Of a DNA stretch of 64,000 bases, positions 25,326 to 34,901 are shown one piece after another. A program made the translations under genes and the position numbers. The stretch lies in the NCBI RefSeq assembly GCF_027925525.1, contig NZ_BSDJ01000035.1, positions 19,267-83,266 of the forward strand. The letters run 5' to 3'. Every line of letters begins with the position of its first letter. The first letter of the stretch is position 1. The notes under the pieces were generated by a model. That model was given only the letters and a program-made list of their open reading frames with translations. It made no database searches and had not been told where the DNA came from. This DNA is from Paenibacillus tyrphae. GTDB lineage: Bacteria; Bacillota; Bacilli; Paenibacillales; NBRC-103111.

Positions 25326-26960
25326 ATGGCAAAAGAAATTAAGTTCAGTGAAGACGCTCGCCGCGCGATGCTTCGCGGGGTTGACGCGCTTGCGAATGCC
25401 GTAAAAGTTACCTTGGGACCGAAAGGCCGTAACGTCGTGCTGGAGAAAAAATTCGGCAGCCCGCTCATCACCAATGACGGTGTGACGATCGCGAAAGAAA
25501 TCGAACTCGAAGATGCTTTCGAGAACATGGGCGCTCAACTTGTAAAAGAAGTAGCGACCAAAACAAACGACGTTGCCGGCGACGGTACGACGACGGCTAC
25601 GGTTCTGGCTCAAGCGATCATTCGCGAAGGTCTGAAAAACGTAACGGCTGGCGCTAACCCGATGGTTATCCGCAAAGGCATTGACAAAGCCGTTCGTGCA
25701 GCGGTAGAAGAGCTCGCGAAAATCTCCAAAACGATCGAAGGCAAACAATCCATCGCTCAAGTAGCGGCAATCTCCGCTGCTGACGACGAAGTAGGCCAAC
25801 TGATCGCAGAAGCGATGGAAAAAGTGGGCAAAGACGGCGTAATCACCGTAGAAGAGTCCAAAGGCTTCGCAACGGAGCTGGAAGTGGTTGAAGGCATGCA
25901 GTTCGACCGCGGTTACATCTCCCCGTACATGATCACGGACACGGACAAAATGGAAGCCGTTCTGGATAACCCGTACATCCTGATCACGGACAAAAAGATC
26001 ACCAACATTCAAGAAATCCTGCCTGTCTTGGAGAAAGTCGTTCAATCCGGCAAGCAGCTTCTGATCATCGCAGAAGACGTAGAAGGCGAAGCTCTGGCGA
26101 CTCTCGTCGTGAACAGACTGCGTGGTACGTTCACTTGCGTAGCGGTTAAAGCTCCTGGCTTCGGCGACCGCCGCAAAGCTATGCTCGGCGACATCGCTGC
26201 CTTGACTGGCGGCCAAGTGATCACCGAAGAGCTCGGTCTTGAGTTGAAATCCACGACTCCGGACCAACTCGGTTCCGCTCGTCAAATCCGTGTTACGAAA
26301 GAAAACACGATCATCGTTGACGGCGCAGGCGACAAAAAAGACATCGGTACGCGCGTATCGCAAATCCGTGCTCAACTGGAAGAAACCACTTCCGATTTCG
26401 ATAAAGAAAAACTGCAAGAGCGCCTTGCAAAATTGGCTGGCGGCGTAGCTGTCGTAAAAGTCGGCGCTGCTACCGAAACCGAGCTGAAAGAGCGCAAACT
26501 GCGCATCGAAGACGCTCTGAACGCTACGCGTGCAGCAGTAGAAGAAGGTATCGTTGCAGGCGGCGGTACGGCCCTCGTGAACGTCTACGCAGCTGTAGAA
26601 GCTGTGCAAGCTGAAGGCGACGAGAAAACAGGCGTAAACATCATTCTGCGCGCTCTGGAAGAGCCTGTTCGCACGATCGCAGCAAACGCAGGTCAAGAAG
26701 GCTCCGTTATCGTTGAGCGCCTGAAAAAAGAATCCGTTGGCATCGGCTACAACGCCGCTACCAGCGAATGGGTGAACATGATCGAAGCGGGTATCGTTGA
26801 CCCGGCGAAAGTAACTCGCTCCGCCCTGCAAAACGCAGCTTCCGTTGCAGCTATGTTCCTGACAACCGAAGCCGTTATCGCAGACAAACCGGAAAAAGAC
26901 AAACCTGCTATGCCTGACATGGGCGGCATGGGTGGAATGGGCGGCATGGGCGGATTCTAA
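25326..26960 (+). CDS. groEL: Chaperonin GroEL
   Basis: 544 residues, full length. 'MAKEIKFSEDARRAMLRGVD' opens the protein, and the ATP site 'GDGTTTATVLAQ' lies near residues 85-96. The C-terminus is the usual Gly-Met repeat but ends in Phe instead of Met-Met. Codon use is visibly more restricted than in neighbours, as expected for high expression. It forms the double-ring folding chamber with GroES. Confidence 0.99.
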   Translation: MAKEIKFSEDARRAMLRGVDALANAVKVTLGPKGRNVVLEKKFGSPLITNDGVTIAKEIELEDAFENMGAQLVKEVATKTNDVAGDGTTTATVLAQAIIREGLKNVTAGANPMVIRKGIDKAVRAAVEELAKISKTIEGKQSIAQVAAISAADDEVGQLIAEAMEKVGKDGVITVEESKGFATELEVVEGMQFDRGYISPYMITDTDKMEAVLDNPYILITDKKITNIQEILPVLEKVVQSGKQLLIIAEDVEGEALATLVVNRLRGTFTCVAVKAPGFGDRRKAMLGDIAALTGGQVITEELGLELKSTTPDQLGSARQIRVTKENTIIVDGAGDKKDIGTRVSQIRAQLEETTSDFDKEKLQERLAKLAGGVAVVKVGAATETELKERKLRIEDALNATRAAVEEGIVAGGGTALVNVYAAVEAVQAEGDEKTGVNIILRALEEPVRTIAANAGQEGSVIVERLKKESVGIGYNAATSEWVNMIEAGIVDPAKVTRSALQNAASVAAMFLTTEAVIADKPEKDKPAMPDMGGMGGMGGMGGF

Positions 26961-26976
26961 TCCGACCTTAGCCCGC

Positions 26977-27014
26977 AAAAACGGCAGCATCCTTCGGGAT
27001 GGCTGCCGTTTTTG
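26977..27014 (+). terminator. Rho-independent terminator of groESL
   Basis: AAAAACGGCAGC-ATCC pairs with GGAT-GGCTGCCGTTTTT around a TTCG tetraloop, ending in a T-run. Confidence 0.93.
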
Positions 27015-27215
27015 TTATGGTTGGGTGTGTCGATACTATAAAGGAGAGAATCTCTGAGGTTTGCGAAATGCTGTTTTAAAGGCCTGCTCATAAAATAGGC
27101 TCTGGGGGATTAATTAAGCATTTTACGGTCTTAATAGGGCGGTACTCGTGTCTCAGGGTATACCTTAATCGCTTGTCTTTAATATGATCGGTAAAGCATC
27201 ACACTTTTTAAGGTT

Positions 27216-27254
27216 AAAAAAATAAAAGACCCGGCACCAAAGGTACCAGGTCTC
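27216..27254 (-). terminator. Rho-independent terminator of the SLH protein gene
   Basis: On the minus strand AGACCTGGTACC pairs with GGTGCCGGGTCT around a TTT loop, followed by TTTATTTTTTT. It lies 16 bases after the SLH stop codon. The neighbouring stretch 27015-27215 shows no gene. Confidence 0.88.
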
Positions 27255-27269
27255 CTAAAGCATTAAAGA

Positions 27270-28874
27270 TTAATTAATGAAGTCAGCCAGTTTGAGGTAA
27301 CGTTTCAGCATCGTAGCTGCTTGCGAACGAGTTGCTTTCTCAGCAGAACCGATGGTGTCGTCAGTCAGACCATTGATGATGCCAGCATTTACGGCAGCAG
27401 CAATTTCTTTCTTAGCCCAAACGATTTTGGAAGAGTCTTTGAATTTTGCAAGCAGTTGAGCTTGGTTCGACTCGGAAACATCGGAAGCTACGCCTGCATA
27501 AGACAGGGAACGGATGATCATAGCAGCCAGTTCTTCACGAGTGATTTGTGCATCCGGACGGAACGTGTTGTCTTCATAGCCATTGATGATGCCTGCCTTG
27601 GAAGCCGCTGCTACTACGCCAGCGTACCAAGCGGAAGCATTAATGTCAGTGAAATACGTATTAGCCGTTACGGAGTTCAGACCCAAGGAACGAACAACCA
27701 GTGCTGCAAATTCTGCGCGAGTAATGTTGCGGTCCGGTTGGAATTGTTTGTCGGCTGCGCCTTCAACCACCAATTTGTTAGCAAGCAGCTCAACGTCTGC
27801 TTTGGACCAGTGGGAAGCGAGATCTTCAAACGATTTGCTTGCTTCGATTACCGTGTAGATGCTGTTGCCGTTACGTTTCAACGTTGCAACGGTTTGACCG
27901 TCTTTCGATTCGAACGTAGAAGGCACAAAGCTCAGCTTCTTCGTTGTTTCGTTGTAAAGAGCGCCGGTTGCTTTTTTAGCATCCAGGTTTTTGTTAACGT
28001 TCAACGTACGGGAAACATAAGTGCTGCCGAAATCAACATTAACAGACTTGCTGTTGCCGGAAGCTGTTACGTTGAAGTCAACAGATGTGGCAATCGGGTT
28101 GCCGCCAGCAGCATATACTGCTTTTGTTACATCTTCAGCTGCAGTACCCGTTACTTTTGCAATCGTTACATTGATTTTCGTTTCTTTCAGTTCAGCGCCC
28201 AATTCTTTCGCGAGTGCTTCGAATTTCATAGCAGCCAGCGGAAGAGTATAAGTGCCGTTGTCGTTGATGATTGTTACAGAAATAGCACCTTTTTTCAGCG
28301 CTTCTGCCAATACATCAGCCGGGATGGCAAGTTTTTCGCCTTTGATTTTGATTTTAACTTCTTTGGAGTTTTCAAAAGCTCTTTGTAAGGTGTAGGCGTC
28401 AATAGAATCACCGGATACTTCGATAACGCCGTTGTTGGAAGAAATCCAACCACCGCCGCCGCCCCAACCGCTAGAACCGGTGGAGGTAGTCGGAGCTTGA
28501 CCGCTGTTCAGTGCGTAAGTTTGATTGCGGTCGTTACCGTAGTAGGTTACCATATAGACGCTGTCCGGAACGGTAGGATTTGTCCAGCTAAAGTCAAAGT
28601 CGAAGTATGTAACCTTATCAACCGTTCTGTAGGTTACGTTAGAAGTCGTGATAAGCAGATCTTTGTGGTAAGCATCCGAATATACACTTAAAGATACGCT
28701 TTTTTCTTTGTCATAGGTATTGGTATATACGGAACCAGAAACAGTTTTGGTGTACTTATCATACTTCAAACTACCAAAATCAATACCAGCAAATGCAAGC
28801 ACAGGCACTAGCGTCGAAGCGATCATGATTCCGGCCAATGCTTGGGATGTTTTTTTCAATACAGTCGATTTCAC
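27270..28874 (-). CDS. S-layer-homology (SLH) domain surface protein
   Basis: 534 residues from GTG 28874, chosen because AAGGAG lies 10 bases upstream and a normal signal peptide follows ('KKTSQALAGIMIASTLVPVLAFAG'). A longer in-frame form from ATG 28928 also has a GGAGG site. Residues about 25-105 form a small beta-type domain, then a Ser/Thr/Gly/Trp-rich linker ('TSTGSSGWGGGGGW') and a further domain of unknown fold. Three SLH domains fill the last 170 residues, each with an 'ITRAEFA'-type motif ('RNITRAEFAAL', 'AQITREELAAM', 'EKATRSQAATM'). SLH domains bind pyruvylated secondary wall polymer. Its place beside a glycan island makes it a possible glycosylation target. Confidence 0.92.
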   Translation of the reverse strand: MKSTVLKKTSQALAGIMIASTLVPVLAFAGIDFGSLKYDKYTKTVSGSVYTNTYDKEKSVSLSVYSDAYHKDLLITTSNVTYRTVDKVTYFDFDFSWTNPTVPDSVYMVTYYGNDRNQTYALNSGQAPTTSTGSSGWGGGGGWISSNNGVIEVSGDSIDAYTLQRAFENSKEVKIKIKGEKLAIPADVLAEALKKGAISVTIINDNGTYTLPLAAMKFEALAKELGAELKETKINVTIAKVTGTAAEDVTKAVYAAGGNPIATSVDFNVTASGNSKSVNVDFGSTYVSRTLNVNKNLDAKKATGALYNETTKKLSFVPSTFESKDGQTVATLKRNGNSIYTVIEASKSFEDLASHWSKADVELLANKLVVEGAADKQFQPDRNITRAEFAALVVRSLGLNSVTANTYFTDINASAWYAGVVAAASKAGIINGYEDNTFRPDAQITREELAAMIIRSLSYAGVASDVSESNQAQLLAKFKDSSKIVWAKKEIAAAVNAGIINGLTDDTIGSAEKATRSQAATMLKRYLKLADFIN

Positions 28875-29027
28875 TTGGGTCTTGCTCCTTTCAGAATTGT
28901 AAACATTTTTTTTCTCTATTTGACTCATTTCGCATTTCACCTCCCTCCCTGAGTAGAATCACTAAACAATACCTTTTTCGATTAGAAATCGTCTTTAAGG
29001 CCTAGAATCTATTTTAGCATCATAGAC

Positions 29028-29073
29028 AAAAAAATGGTAGCAAATTGTAGTGTAAATTTAGCTACCATTTTTT
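29028..29073 (-). terminator. Terminator after the ligase-like gene
   Basis: A long stem AAAAAATGGTAGC / GCTACCATTTTTT with a 19-base loop. It is T-rich on both sides, 13 bases past the minus-strand stop codon, and could act in both directions. Confidence 0.82.
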
Positions 29074-29085
29074 ATAAAGATTTTT

Positions 29086-31569
29086 TTAAAACTTAGCGTT
29101 TACAAGGGTTTGGATTTCTTGACGTTCATTCGGATCTTTTGTTACTAGCTTATCGAAAAGGGCTTGATCTGTTTTGCCTTGTTTTTGCAGAGAGGCCAGG
29201 TACCAACGGATGTTTTGTCTTGTTGCTGGATCATCTAGCGAACCCCCGATTCCGAAACGGAACATTGCTTCTGCAGCATCGTATTTACCTCGAACGAACT
29301 GAATCTGACCTAAAGCCAGTCCCATTTTTCCGGTTTCCGAGAATTCTTGACCTTGACCTTGTTCTTTTGGCAGTAAGGCAAGAGCTTTTTTGCGAGTTTC
29401 AAATTGGTTGTAGAGTTCGGAAGCTTGATTCCAATATTGATCTTGCTGTGCTATATTATTTGCTTCGCGAGCTTTATGGCCCAGATCCGTGCTTAGGGAA
29501 ATGGCAACTTCATAAAGATAAACTTTCCAAGGGAAGCTATTGAGCTTATCTTTTGTAAACTGCAGTGCTTCTTCTACTTTATCTTTTAGAATCAGACTGT
29601 AAATCTTTCTATCTACCAGTTGAAAGTTAAAGGGTTCTTTTTGCAATGCTTGATCCAGCAAAGCTGTAGCTTCCGTAAAGTATTTATCATCCTTGGTCTG
29701 GTTATAAACTTGAAAAAGTATAGAGACTTTTTGGTATACATAATCAGGATGATTCGGATGCTGCGATAAGGCATTATCCAACGGTGTTAAAATGTCGTTC
29801 AGGTTGTTATTTCCGCTAGCTGCTATAGCTCTAGACTGATTGAATTGGCTGTCTGCGCTCAGCATCTTAACGGAAATGAAGAAAAGCAGCATAGAAACCA
29901 GTAGTATTACTGATGGATAAGCCCATTTTTTTGAATTCAATACTTCTTTCCACCGGCCGCCTAGCTCCATTGTATCGTTTGAGATCATGATTCCTAAGCT
30001 TAAGAACAAAAGCATTCCCAGATAAACAAAACTCATGTCAAAGTCCAGACTGCTGTGAACAAGCAGAGAGATCGATACAATATAGAAAATAAAGCGTTTG
30101 TTTCGCGTTTGCTCATCCTGATAGATGAAATTGCGGATGTAAATATAGTAAATAAAAATAAGAAAAACTAAGAATACAGCAAATCCAATGATACCTACAT
30201 CCGTTAGATATTGAAGAAAGAAGTTGTGAGCTTGTCGGCTGATATAAGGGTTATTCTGGTACTTTTCGTATAGTGCTGGCCAAGCTCCCCCACCGGCGCC
30301 AAAAACGGGGTAGTCGTTGAATAATTTCATAGCATCTTTGTAGAACGTACCGCGCTCTAACACACTGTGCTGTTGAAAGTTGATGTTTTCAATACGGGTA
30401 CGGATATTTTCCGGAAGCAACTTTGTTACTCCGGTATCAGTAAATAACAATACGGCCCCTATTCCACCAACGATGACGGTAACAACGGGAATAGCCAGAA
30501 AAGCAAAACGTTTTTCTTCGAAACGATTTGTTAACTTTTCGATCCATGGAGAAGCAAACTTTTGGATAAGCACTGCTAATACCGCATAAATTAGAGAAAT
30601 CACCAATAGGTTAGTCCAACCCGAAATAGATAAGTCAGATTTATAGCCTTGAAACAAAGTAACGCCGATTGTCGTTACTTTATTTAGAATGATAACTGAT
30701 AATCCAAAAGATAATACAAAATGAATTAGGTAGGTAACCTGCTTGCGCGGTTTAAGAAACGGCAGGACCAATAACAAAACAATTGGCAAAATGACCAAAG
30801 CGCCGCGCGACAATGTAACGAAAAAAGAAATGATAATAGGAACGACCATAAAAGCATGGATACCTATCGAATACCATTTTGAAGAGGTGATAACTAAGAA
30901 TATGGCGACTAGCAAGACGGCAATAAGAAAAGCCGCGTAAGAGTTGGCATACTGGAAAACCGATGTCAAACGAGGACCGTTGGAATCCGACATCACCGCG
31001 TGAAGGTAAGAGTTATTAGGCTCCATATTGGCAGCGAACCACTTTACCAGCGCAAAAGCAGCTTCTTTATTGCCAAACCAGTTCATGATCCCGAAAATTA
31101 CGATAAAATATGAAGTGATGACAAAACCGTATTTGAGTATCGATAGGCCGAGATTTTGCTTTGAAAGATAGTAGGCTAATGAAAAAAAAACGATATAAAT
31201 AATTTGAATATAGACCGAGTTTGCAGCATAATTAGTTGAGGCCGCTGTGAATGTCGAAATGAAATACGTAATTGGCAGCAGCCAAGCCATAATTATTGCA
31301 AGATCCGACTTTTCTTTTAGTCCCCAGTGGAAGTACAAATAAATGGAAAGCAGGATCAAAATGACCGAGGCCCAAACAAAGGAGGAATAGATCGGTCTTT
31401 CAAAGTCGAAGTTGTTTCCGTTGAACAATCCGCGTTGGAACGGAGCCCAGAGTAGGAATATTACGAAGATTCCTGCTAGTATCCAGAATAGAATCGAACT
31501 TTTGTCGCTAGATTCGGACGACTTTTTTAGGTGAGCAGCATACACATGCTGGCTTTTATTAGCACTCAT
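29086..31569 (-). CDS. O-antigen ligase / O-oligosaccharyltransferase-type membrane protein with C-terminal TPR-like region
   Basis: 827 residues from ATG 31569, preceded by AAAGGAG; an upstream in-frame ATG has no site. About 12 membrane segments occupy residues 30-590. The large loop holds the Wzy_C hallmark 'SRQAHNFFLQYLTDVG' with His448, next to 'FGAGGGAWPALY'. Residues about 600-827 read as tetratricopeptide-like helices. Wzy_C proteins transfer lipid-linked glycan to lipid A, another glycan or protein. Gram-positive S-layer glycosylation systems use a member (WsfB/WsaB type) as oligosaccharyl:protein transferase. Lying between the SLH gene and the glycan cluster, that role is likely here, by inference. 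Confidence 0.85.
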   Translation of the reverse strand: MSANKSQHVYAAHLKKSSESSDKSSILFWILAGIFVIFLLWAPFQRGLFNGNNFDFERPIYSSFVWASVILILLSIYLYFHWGLKEKSDLAIIMAWLLPITYFISTFTAASTNYAANSVYIQIIYIVFFSLAYYLSKQNLGLSILKYGFVITSYFIVIFGIMNWFGNKEAAFALVKWFAANMEPNNSYLHAVMSDSNGPRLTSVFQYANSYAAFLIAVLLVAIFLVITSSKWYSIGIHAFMVVPIIISFFVTLSRGALVILPIVLLLVLPFLKPRKQVTYLIHFVLSFGLSVIILNKVTTIGVTLFQGYKSDLSISGWTNLLVISLIYAVLAVLIQKFASPWIEKLTNRFEEKRFAFLAIPVVTVIVGGIGAVLLFTDTGVTKLLPENIRTRIENINFQQHSVLERGTFYKDAMKLFNDYPVFGAGGGAWPALYEKYQNNPYISRQAHNFFLQYLTDVGIIGFAVFLVFLIFIYYIYIRNFIYQDEQTRNKRFIFYIVSISLLVHSSLDFDMSFVYLGMLLFLSLGIMISNDTMELGGRWKEVLNSKKWAYPSVILLVSMLLFFISVKMLSADSQFNQSRAIAASGNNNLNDILTPLDNALSQHPNHPDYVYQKVSILFQVYNQTKDDKYFTEATALLDQALQKEPFNFQLVDRKIYSLILKDKVEEALQFTKDKLNSFPWKVYLYEVAISLSTDLGHKAREANNIAQQDQYWNQASELYNQFETRKKALALLPKEQGQGQEFSETGKMGLALGQIQFVRGKYDAAEAMFRFGIGGSLDDPATRQNIRWYLASLQKQGKTDQALFDKLVTKDPNERQEIQTLVNAKF

Positions 31570-31659
31570 GATTGGGATTTCTCCTTTTGATTTCTTGGAA
31601 TTACGACAAAATCTTATCATAGTTTGGGGGATCCGACAAATTTATTGAATTGCTCATAT

Positions 31660-31688
31660 TTGAATTGAAAAAGTGTTTGAGTTAAAAT
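31660..31688 (+). promoter_or_regulatory. Promoter at the left end of the glycan cluster
   Basis: TTGAAT (31660-31665), 17-base spacer, TAAAAT (31683-31688). It reads toward the acyltransferase gene and away from the ligase gene. Confidence 0.55.
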
Positions 31689-31726
31689 TACACCACAGCA
31701 TAGAGAAGACTAGGAGATATTTAAAA

Positions 31727-32710
31727 ATGTACTTAAATTACATTAATAATTTCAGGGGAATAGCCATGATAATGGTTGTAGCTATTCACTGCTTATTACC
31801 TTTCCAGCAACATCTTGACAAAAGTATTTATGACTTTTTTTTTGTTCTATTCCAAGATAGTACTGTAATATTTGTATTTGTCGCGGGGTATCTCTTTCAA
31901 CATTTATCAGGTAAGTTTAATTTTAAAAAGTATATTCTAAAGAAAATTTTCTATGTAGTGATTCCTTATTTGTTTTGTTCAGCGTTATACTTATATTATA
32001 ATTGCTTTATTGCCAAAACTATGGAAATAAGTGACGTTCCAAAAGCGATATTATTAGGTTATCCTACTTCAGGACATCTATGGTTTATACCAATGATTCT
32101 TATTATTTATATACTTGCCAATTTACTTTATAAAATGGATGGTTGGAAATATTTTTATTATTTTTTACCTGTTTTTTTTGTTGTCACCATATTTATTCCA
32201 CGAGGGGCTAATCCTGTTGAAAATGCCCTTCATTTTCTATTTATATATGTTCTAGGTATGTTTTCTAGTCGCTTTAAAGATGAATTGCATCGTTTTACAA
32301 GTAAGTATCTTATACACTTGTTCATTCTACTTTTTGGAGTATTTATATTAGACTATGTAAACCTTTTTACTGATGAATATTATTCACCTTTAAAAGGCAA
32401 TGGTTTTCTGCGTGCCATAGGAAAAATTGTACTATGTATTATATTAGTGTGGTTCTTACGTGAGAAAGATAGTAAGTTAGGAACGGTTTTCTCAAAGATT
32501 GCGGACACAAGTTTCGGTATATTTTTTGTTCATTTCTTTTTTTTGCTACTTCTTAATGAATCGCATATTCTTGATTATAGCCATAATAATATTGTTGCAT
32601 TGATTTTGTATTTTATAGTCACCATAGTTATTTTAACACTTAGCTATCTTTTTTTGGTGTTCTCAAAGAAATTACTAAAAAAACATAGTCGTTTTTTGTT
32701 TGGATATTAA
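31727..32710 (+). CDS. Acyltransferase family 3 membrane protein
   Basis: 327 residues from ATG 31727 (AGGAG upstream). About ten membrane segments. The N-terminal 'NNFRGIAMIMVVAIHCLLPF' carries the conserved Arg and His of Acyl_transf_3 proteins (OatA/WecH-like), which move acetyl or succinyl groups onto sugars of exported polymers. It opens the AT-rich part of the island and probably O-acylates the glycan. The acceptor is unknown. Confidence 0.85.
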   Translation: MYLNYINNFRGIAMIMVVAIHCLLPFQQHLDKSIYDFFFVLFQDSTVIFVFVAGYLFQHLSGKFNFKKYILKKIFYVVIPYLFCSALYLYYNCFIAKTMEISDVPKAILLGYPTSGHLWFIPMILIIYILANLLYKMDGWKYFYYFLPVFFVVTIFIPRGANPVENALHFLFIYVLGMFSSRFKDELHRFTSKYLIHLFILLFGVFILDYVNLFTDEYYSPLKGNGFLRAIGKIVLCIILVWFLREKDSKLGTVFSKIADTSFGIFFVHFFFLLLLNESHILDYSHNNIVALILYFIVTIVILTLSYLFLVFSKKLLKKHSRFLFGY

Positions 32711-32883
32711 TTCCTTGCCGCGATTAGGGGGCTATCAATGATTTTTTCTTGAATCAGATTTACTTTGAATTTAATTTAAAATTTAAGTTGTGTAGACTTT
32801 ATAAGGAAGTATGTTACTATGGTATATAAAATTGTATTTTGGTAGAATGATGTTGAGATTTAATAAAATTTGGGAGATTTTAT

Positions 32884-33666
32884 ATGTCTAAAAATTTTAA
32901 GAGTCATCTTAGTTTAATTTATGATCTTTCGAAAAAAGACTTTCAAAACAAATATTTAGGATCTTACTTAGGAGTTATCTGGGCTTTTGTACACCCTTCT
33001 ATACTAATTCTAATATTTTGGTTTGTATTTCAAGTGGGTTTCAAATCAATGCCTGTAGATAATTTCCCATTTGTTCTTTGGCTGATCGCAGGTATAATTC
33101 CGTGGTTCTTCTTTTCGGACGCTTTTCCAAATGCGACAAATAGTGTGGTTGAAAGTAGTTACCTTGTTAAAAAAGTTGTATTTAAAATAGAATTATTGCC
33201 ACTTGTCAAATTAACAACTTCTTTAAAAATTCATTTGTTTTTTATTTTTGTTACTTTTTTGATGTTTCAAATATACGGGTACGGACTATCGATTTATAAT
33301 TTTCAAATTATTTATTATTTGCTTGCCATGATTATTTTAACGGTAGGTTTATCTTATCTTACTTCAGCACTTTTGGTGTTCTTAAAAGATACGTCACAGA
33401 TTGTTGCAATGATGATGCAATTTGGATTTTGGATAACACCAATTTTCTGGTCCTTAAAAACGGTTCCTGACAATTTTGTTTTTATTTTCAAATTGAATCC
33501 TTTATTTTACATTGTTAATGGATATAGGGAGTCTTTCATTTACCATACATGGTTTTGGGAACATCCATGGCAAACCCTATATTTTTGGACTGGTGCGCTA
33601 TTGTTCCTTTTCTTGGGGAGACTTATTTTTAAAAAATTAAAACCTCATTTTTCAGATGTGCTCTAA
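32884..33666 (+). CDS. wzm: ABC-2 glycan exporter permease (Wzm/TagG type)
   Basis: 260 residues, six membrane segments, GGGAG upstream. The N-terminal amphipathic part 'LSKKDFQNKYLGSYLGVIWAFVHP' and 'WLIAGIIPWFFFSDAF' are typical of polysaccharide and teichoic acid exporters. It pairs with the ATPase 11 bases downstream to move a lipid-linked chain across the membrane. A 173-base AT-rich gap precedes it. Confidence 0.92.
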   Translation: MSKNFKSHLSLIYDLSKKDFQNKYLGSYLGVIWAFVHPSILILIFWFVFQVGFKSMPVDNFPFVLWLIAGIIPWFFFSDAFPNATNSVVESSYLVKKVVFKIELLPLVKLTTSLKIHLFFIFVTFLMFQIYGYGLSIYNFQIIYYLLAMIILTVGLSYLTSALLVFLKDTSQIVAMMMQFGFWITPIFWSLKTVPDNFVFIFKLNPLFYIVNGYRESFIYHTWFWEHPWQTLYFWTGALLFLFLGRLIFKKLKPHFSDVL

Positions 33667-33677
33667 GGAGAAAAAAT

Positions 33678-34901
33678 ATGAGTGATTTAGTAATTCAAAT
33701 AAAGGATTTATCAAAATCATATAAAATTTATTCGAAACCTATCGACAGACTAAAAGAGTCCGTTCATCCTCTTTCTAAAAAATTTCATAAAGAATTTCAC
33801 GCTCTAAAAAATATTTCATTCGAGCTTGTAAAAGGCGAAACAGTTGGCGTTGTAGGAACAAATGGATCAGGAAAATCCACCTTGTTGAAATTGATTACTG
33901 GAGTTTTACATCCAACGGCAGGGGAAGTTAGTGTATATGGAAAGGTAGCGGCTATACTAGAACTTGGTGCCGGATTTAACCCGGAATTTACCGGTATCGA
34001 AAACATTTATCTTAATGGAACCATAATGGGTTATTCCAAAAAAGAAATTGAGGATAAACTTGATTCTATTATTTCCTTTGCGGAAATAGGTGAATTTATA
34101 AACCAGCCTGTAAAAACTTATTCAAGTGGAATGTTTGCAAGATTGGCTTTTGCGGTTGCTATAAATGTCGAGCCAGATGTTTTAATCGTCGATGAGGCTC
34201 TTAGTGTTGGTGATACAAGATTTCAAATGAAGTGCATTGAAAAAATGAAACAAATTAAAGAAAGCGGAACAACTATATTATTTGTTTCCCACGCTACAGA
34301 ACAAATTAAAAGATTTTGTACAAAAGCCATATGGATAGAAAAAGGTCATATTAAGGCAATTGGAGATGCGAATGAGATTGTTAATTTATACGAGGATTCT
34401 ATGCACTTAGAGATTTTAAATCAAACATTACACAAACAACAAGAGCAAATGCTGCAAGAAGAAGAAAACTTATCGGAAAAGCCGTCAACGGATAGTTCCA
34501 AGGTAGGCATAATTAATTCTGTCGTTTGTGTGGAAAATGAGTTAAGTACTTTTGAATCATTAATTGTGCAGGTGAAATATACAATTCTTCAAAAGGTCAT
34601 ACCTAATTTTTTGCTGGGTGTTGCGATATATGATCGAGACAGAAAGTATATTTTTGGCCCCAACACTTATCTTGATAAGATAGAGGGTGTACCAAATACT
34701 TACGGTGCGCATTCAATTCAGTATATTATACCTAAACTTCCTTTGCTATCGGGTACTTATTTTATCGATGTAGGTATTTTTAGTGATGAAGGATTAATTT
34801 GTATTGATTATCAAACTAATTCGCAAACGATTACGTTAAAAAACGAATATTTTACCGAGGGTTTGGTTTATTTGGAACACGAATGGAGAGTTATCAAATG
34901 A
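33678..34901 (+). CDS. wzt: Glycan exporter ATPase with C-terminal chain-recognition domain (Wzt type)
   Basis: 407 residues. The ATPase domain (1-245) has Walker A GTNGSGKST near 59-67, 'YSSGMFARLAFAVA' as signature region and Walker B 'VLIVDEALSVGD'. A Gln/Glu-rich linker (about 245-280) leads to a C-terminal beta-type domain (about 285-405) like that of Wzt proteins, which reads the terminal modification of the glycan before export. This suggests the chain end carries a specific cap, such as the methyl group the next gene could add. It overlaps the next gene by 4 bases (ATGA). Confidence 0.93.
   Translation: MSDLVIQIKDLSKSYKIYSKPIDRLKESVHPLSKKFHKEFHALKNISFELVKGETVGVVGTNGSGKSTLLKLITGVLHPTAGEVSVYGKVAAILELGAGFNPEFTGIENIYLNGTIMGYSKKEIEDKLDSIISFAEIGEFINQPVKTYSSGMFARLAFAVAINVEPDVLIVDEALSVGDTRFQMKCIEKMKQIKESGTTILFVSHATEQIKRFCTKAIWIEKGHIKAIGDANEIVNLYEDSMHLEILNQTLHKQQEQMLQEEENLSEKPSTDSSKVGIINSVVCVENELSTFESLIVQVKYTILQKVIPNFLLGVAIYDRDRKYIFGPNTYLDKIEGVPNTYGAHSIQYIIPKLPLLSGTYFIDVGIFSDEGLICIDYQTNSQTITLKNEYFTEGLVYLEHEWRVIK

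Noticed and set aside
25320..26990. 556-codon open frame on the minus strand across groEL
   Set aside because: Antisense shadow caused by the biased codon use of groEL; composition is Phe/Arg/Asp-rich and has no family features.
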